16,784 nucleotides of DNA from JBBQZL01 sp038207745. GTDB lineage: Bacteria; Actinomycetota; Thermoleophilia; Solirubrobacterales; 70-9. This document shows positions 14,474-16,784 of the stretch, piece by piece (the first letter of the stretch is position 1; each line of letters begins with the position of its first letter). The position numbers and the translations under genes were made by a program. The notes under the pieces are model-generated. The model searched no databases, was not told where the DNA came from, and saw nothing but the letters and a program-made list of their open reading frames with translations. The DNA is taken from assembly GCA_038207745.1 (NCBI GenBank), contig JBBQZL010000036.1, forward strand, positions 1-16,784, written 5' to 3'.

Positions 14474-15760
14474 TCAGGCCGACTCTTCCTCGGCATCCAG
14501 CTCATCCGGGCCGATCCTCTCGGGCGCAGCCTCCATGACCAGGGTTGGCTGGCGGCCGTGCTCGATCGTCTCCTTCGTGACCACGCACTTGACCACGTCA
14601 CGACGCGACGGCAGCTCGAACTGGACGTCCTGGAGGGTCTCCTCGAGGATTGAGCGCAGCCCACGGGCACCGGTATCCCTGGCAAGCGCCTTGTCGGCGA
14701 TTGCCGAAAGCGAGTCCTCGGCAAAGACCAGCTCTATGTCATCGAACTTGAAGAAGTGCTCGAACTGCCTGGTCAGGGCGTTCTTGGGCTCGGTGAGGAT
14801 CGTGATCAGGTCGTCGCGCCCGAGCTGATGGATTGCGGCAAAGACCGGCAGGCGGCCGATGAACTCCGGGATCAGCCCGTACTCGCAGAGATCTTCAGGC
14901 AGGACCTTCTCGAACACCGCGCCGACGTCATCCGTGCGCGGCGCATCCATTGCGGCGCCGAATCCCATGCCCTGGTTCCCGGTCCGCCTCTCGACGATCT
15001 GGTCGAGCTGGGCAAATGATCCGCCGCAGATGAAGAGGATGTTGGTCGTGTCGATCGTGAGGAATTCCTGGTGCGGGTGCTTGCGCCCACCCTGTGGCGG
15101 CACCGATGCCGTCGTGCCCTCGAGGATCTTCAAGAGCGCCTGCTGGACACCCTCCCCGGATACATCGCGGGTGATCGAGGGGTTCTCGGATTTGCGGGCG
15201 ATCTTGTCGACCTCGTCGATATAGATGATCCCGGTCTCGGCACGCTTGACGTCGTAGTCGGCGGCCTGGATCAGCTTGAGGAGGATGTTCTCGACGTCCT
15301 CCCCGACGTAACCGGCCTCGGTCAGCGCCGTTGCGTCGGCGATCGCGAAGGGGACGTTGAGGATCCTCGCCAGGGTCTGGGCGAGCAGCGTCTTGCCGCA
15401 GCCGGTCGGGCCGAGCATCAGGATGTTGGACTTCTGAAGCTCGATGTCGGCGTCTTCGGACTCAGCCATCTGAACTCGCTTGTAGTGGTTGTAGACGGCA
15501 ACCGAGAGAGCGCGCTTTGCGGTGTCCTGGCCGACGACGTACTCGTCAAGGACGCTGCAGAGTTCCTGCGGCTTGGGCAGGTTCTCGAGTTCGAATGTGG
15601 CAGGAGCGGTCAGCTCCTCATCGATGATCTCGTTGCAGAGGTCGATGCACTCGTCACAGATGTACACGCCCGGGCCGGCGATCAGCTTCTTGACCTGGCG
15701 CTGCGACTTCCCGCAGAAGCTGCAGAGAAGTTGCTCATTGGAGTCTGTCGGGCGTGCCAG
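14474..15760 (-). CDS. clpX: ATP-dependent unfoldase ClpX, CTG start
   Basis: Read from CTG at 15760-15758, the product is 428 residues, close to usual ClpX length, and begins MARPTDSNEQLLCSFCGK. The C4 zinc-binding dimerisation domain is complete (C13, C16, C35, C38). The AAA+ core has Walker A GPTGCGKT (about 117-124), pore loop GYVGED (about 150-155), Walker B IIYIDEVDKI (D182, E183), RKH loop (about 226-228) and a ClpP-docking loop MGFG (about 265-268; commonly IGF). No ATG, GTG or TTG lies in frame upstream of the first cysteine pair, and AAGGAAG sits about five bases before the CTG. ClpX feeds tagged proteins to ClpP in the cytoplasm. No clpP gene is adjacent, and the gene seems monocistronic. 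Confidence 0.96.
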   Translation of the reverse strand: MARPTDSNEQLLCSFCGKSQRQVKKLIAGPGVYICDECIDLCNEIIDEELTAPATFELENLPKPQELCSVLDEYVVGQDTAKRALSVAVYNHYKRVQMAESEDADIELQKSNILMLGPTGCGKTLLAQTLARILNVPFAIADATALTEAGYVGEDVENILLKLIQAADYDVKRAETGIIYIDEVDKIARKSENPSITRDVSGEGVQQALLKILEGTTASVPPQGGRKHPHQEFLTIDTTNILFICGGSFAQLDQIVERRTGNQGMGFGAAMDAPRTDDVGAVFEKVLPEDLCEYGLIPEFIGRLPVFAAIHQLGRDDLITILTEPKNALTRQFEHFFKFDDIELVFAEDSLSAIADKALARDTGARGLRSILEETLQDVQFELPSRRDVVKCVVTKETIEHGRQPTLVMEAAPERIGPDELDAEEESA

Positions 15761-15921
15761 GGGTCTTCCTTTCGAAACGTGGACCAGGTTCCGTCTGCCG
15801 ATCGACCTCGCGTTCCAGCTTAGGGGAACACCGGGGTCGGCTTGATGATTCGTTGATACGTCGCCCCGGCGGCGGTCCCTGCCGCTGGTACAGAGCGTTC
15901 ATCGACCGATAACTTCCAGCG
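15761..15921. promoter_or_regulatory. Divergent clpX / acetyltransferase intergenic region
   Basis: These 161 bases must hold the promoters of both divergent genes. The clpX ribosome-binding sequence AAGGAAG lies at about 15766-15772. An inverted repeat CCGGCGGC-GGTCCCT-GCCGCTGG (15866-15888, eight pairs including one G-T) lies in the half nearer the acetyltransferase. It could be an operator or an mRNA hairpin. No convincing -35/-10 pair was found. Confidence 0.4.
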
Positions 15922-16377
15922 ATGAGCGATCAGATCAGGATTGAGCCAGTCCGCGGTAACGAGTTCGAAGCCCTGCTGCCGCTGATCGAGGAATACCAGC
16001 GCTTCTACGAGGTTGCCGGGATCGACCGCGACCACAATCGCAAGTACTTCAGGCGCTTCCTCGAACCAAGCGAGGTCGGCCTGCTGGTCGGCGCCTGGGA
16101 GGGCGAGTCGATGGTCGGCTACTCCTGCCTGCACTGGTCGCAGGACTCGGTTACCGCCAGAGAGCTGGTCACCCTCCACGACCTCTACGTCGATCACAGC
16201 CTGCGCGGACACGGGATCGGCCGCAGGCTGATCAATGCCGCCGCCGACGTTGCCCGCAGCCGAGGCGCCGCAGCGGTGGTCTGGGAAACCGCGCCCGACA
16301 ACCACCGCGCCCAACGTCTGTACGACTCACTCGACACCGAGCGCTCAGAGTGGTTCACCTACGAACTGAAGATCTGA
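15922..16377 (+). CDS. GNAT family N-acetyltransferase
   Basis: 151 residues with the GNAT fold. The acetyl-CoA pyrophosphate loop is LRGHGIGRRLI (R95-G-H-G-I-G100), preceded by the strand LVTLHDLYVD and followed by a helix, a strand (AAVVWETAP) and the conserved N-x-x-A-Q-R-L-Y ending near 137-144. The N-terminal part (IRIEPVRGNEFEALLPLIEEY) is the usual first strand and helix. Substrate unknown; small GNATs of this type acetylate amines, amino acids or protein N-termini. The ATG has no clear Shine-Dalgarno sequence, so a short leader is possible. It is divergent from clpX. A long hairpin lies about 30 bases after its stop. Confidence 0.93.
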   Translation: MSDQIRIEPVRGNEFEALLPLIEEYQRFYEVAGIDRDHNRKYFRRFLEPSEVGLLVGAWEGESMVGYSCLHWSQDSVTARELVTLHDLYVDHSLRGHGIGRRLINAAADVARSRGAAAVVWETAPDNHRAQRLYDSLDTERSEWFTYELKI

Positions 16378-16407
16378 GCCGCGGAAATACCGATTTGGGC
16401 CGGGGCT

Positions 16408-16446
16408 GTCCCGCCTTGCCGTCGCATACCGACGCTTAGGTGGGAC
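16408..16446 (+). terminator. Long imperfect hairpin after the acetyltransferase gene
   Basis: GTCCCGCC (16408-16415) pairs with GGTGGGAC (16439-16446) through eight pairs including one G-T. Inside, after a four-by-four internal loop, CGTCG (16420-16424) pairs with CGACG (16430-16434) around CATAC. It begins 31 bases after the GNAT stop, as expected of a transcript end. There is no T run, so it may be a rho-assisted or processing hairpin, or an old repeat. Confidence 0.4.
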
Positions 16447-16485
16447 GGTGACTTGAAAACGGGCGCGAATTTGCTGCTTGATCGA

Positions 16486-16584
16486 GCCGTGGTTGACGAC
16501 CTCGATGTTGTTGCCATCGGGATCGAGCACGAAAGCGCTGTGGTACTCGGGGTGGTGGGTGCGAAGCCCCGGCTGGCCGTTTTT
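16486..16584 (-). pseudogene. C-terminal remnant of a VOC/glyoxalase-family gene
   Basis: On the minus strand the frame after TGA at 16587-16585 reads KNGQPGLRTHHPEYHSAF followed by VLDPDGNNIEVVNHG. This is the end of a typical vicinal-oxygen-chelate (glyoxalase/bleomycin resistance) protein, whose last strand ends in DPDGNNIE, with the metal-binding Glu. The normal N-terminal 90 or so residues are missing: a stop lies directly upstream and no VOC-like sequence is found in any frame up to 16776. The frame also runs past the usual end with unrelated residues. Together these show a decayed gene fragment, not a functional protein. Confidence 0.72.
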
Positions 16585-16650
16585 TCAATCAGGCTTCGTA
16601 CCCCAGAAAACCCCCTGATAACTGAGAGTTTCGAAGATGCGGACTAGACA

Positions 16651-16745
16651 CTATGACCCGGTGAACATCCGGCCCGGGCGTTAGGCATAGGTCGGCACCC
16701 CGCCATCGAGCGGGGTGAACAGGTGCGCCGCGGGTTAGAGCCGCG
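16651..16745 (+). promoter_or_regulatory. Candidate structured 5' leader of the right-edge gene
   Basis: Three potential stem elements line up before a strong ribosome-binding site. Element 1: CTATG (16651-16655) with CATAG (16686-16690), enclosing CCGG/CCGG around TGAACAT (16658-16672). Element 2: CACCCCGC (16696-16703) with GCGGGGTG (16710-16717), a perfect eight-pair stem with a six-base loop. Element 3: CGCGG (16729-16733) with CCGCG (16741-16745). I do not recognise a known riboswitch or ribosomal-protein leader class. The density of pairings suggests a cis-acting RNA, but in GC-rich DNA chance stems are common. Confidence 0.4.
16660..16738 (+). repeat. Degenerate direct repeat with 54-base spacing in the leader
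   Basis: GGTGAACA followed twelve bases later by GTTAG occurs at 16660-16684 and again at 16714-16738, exactly 54 bases apart, with 18 of 25 positions identical. It overlaps the candidate leader structure and may reflect two related binding or aptamer units, or chance. Confidence 0.4.
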
Positions 16746-16763
16746 ACGCGACCCAACTCAAAT

Positions 16764-16769
16764 AGGAGG
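16764..16769 (+). promoter_or_regulatory. Strong Shine-Dalgarno sequence
   Basis: A perfect AGGAGG, seven bases before ATG 16777-16779. It is the best ribosome-binding site in the window and decides the start of the last gene. The flanking CAACTCAAATA is A-rich and unpaired in the leader model, which favours efficient initiation. Confidence 0.75.
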
Positions 16770-16776
16770 CACCGAC

Positions 16777-16784
16777 ATGCCAAA
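16777..16784 (+). CDS. Start of an unidentified gene cut off by the window end
   Basis: Only ATG-CCA-AA is visible (Met-Pro-Lys or Met-Pro-Asn). The perfect AGGAGG at ideal spacing and the preceding long leader show that a well-translated gene starts here. Two residues are too few to name it. A Met-Pro-Lys opening occurs in some ribosomal proteins such as L35, but no infC gene lies upstream, so that is only a thought. Confidence 0.6.

Larger units (their letters stand above)
16378..16776. other. Gene-poor stretch between acetyltransferase and right-edge gene
   Basis: About 400 bases with no intact gene. From left to right it holds the GNAT-downstream hairpin, the VOC remnant, a T6 run at 16580-16585 behind a weak three-pair GC stem, about 60 bases (16588-16650) in which I see nothing, and the structured leader of the last gene. 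Base composition between about 16580 and 16650 is visibly more A/T-rich than the surrounding genes. Loss of a VOC gene plus this composition suggests an old rearrangement junction. Confidence 0.6.

Noticed and set aside
15665..15667. GTG as the start of clpX
   Set aside because: It would delete the first pair of zinc-binding cysteines and the conserved ARPTDSNEQLL start.
16567..16585. Rho-independent terminator at the T6 run on the plus strand
   Set aside because: Only a three-pair stem can form in front of the T run; too weak to call.

Overview
The window looks like a chromosomal segment of a high-GC actinobacterium, most likely a deep-branching Thermoleophilia/Solirubrobacterales-type lineage. 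This is inferred from GC-rich codon use, GTG/TTG/CTG starts, protein flavour and gene order; no 16S or other decisive marker is present. No tRNA, rRNA, CRISPR array, insertion sequence or phage gene was seen.

Layout. Almost everything lies on the minus strand, so read from right to left. At the far right a strong ribosome-binding site and ATG (16764-16784) begin a plus-strand gene that runs off the window, preceded by a potentially structured leader. Left of that is a roughly 400-base gene-poor stretch holding a remnant of a VOC/glyoxalase gene and a long hairpin, then a plus-strand GNAT acetyltransferase (15922-16377). Next come clpX (minus), a plus-strand stand-alone EAL-domain gene (13625-14425), and a long minus-strand series: valS, folC, a 39-residue one-helix membrane protein, a two-helix double-zinc-ribbon membrane protein, ndk and maf. 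After a 168-base gap follows mreC-mreD-mrdA(PBP2)-rodA-rng-rplU-rpmA, and finally the first 27 codons of an enoyl-CoA hydratase/isomerase-family gene at the left edge.

Function. The left half joins cell-wall elongation (MreC, MreD, PBP2, RodA) with an RNase E/G-family enzyme and ribosomal proteins L21 and L27. The right half is housekeeping: ValS charging, folate polyglutamylation, nucleoside diphosphate kinase, Maf nucleotide hydrolase and the ClpX unfoldase. The order clpX - valS - folC - (membrane protein) - ndk - mre/rod genes - RNase E/G - rplU - rpmA follows the arrangement known from actinobacteria such as Streptomyces, with four local differences: an EAL gene sits between clpX and valS, maf occupies the place where mreB is expected, two unfamiliar membrane proteins lie between folC and ndk, and a crotonase-family gene follows rpmA where obgE is usual.

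Starts. Two genes, clpX and maf, show conserved N-terminal motifs upstream of any ATG/GTG/TTG and appear to start at CTG. valS appears to start at TTG without a Shine-Dalgarno sequence. No obvious new defence or mobile system is visible. The most novel-looking items are the structured leader at the right edge, the CTG starts, the degenerate EAL protein and the two small/zinc-ribbon membrane proteins.
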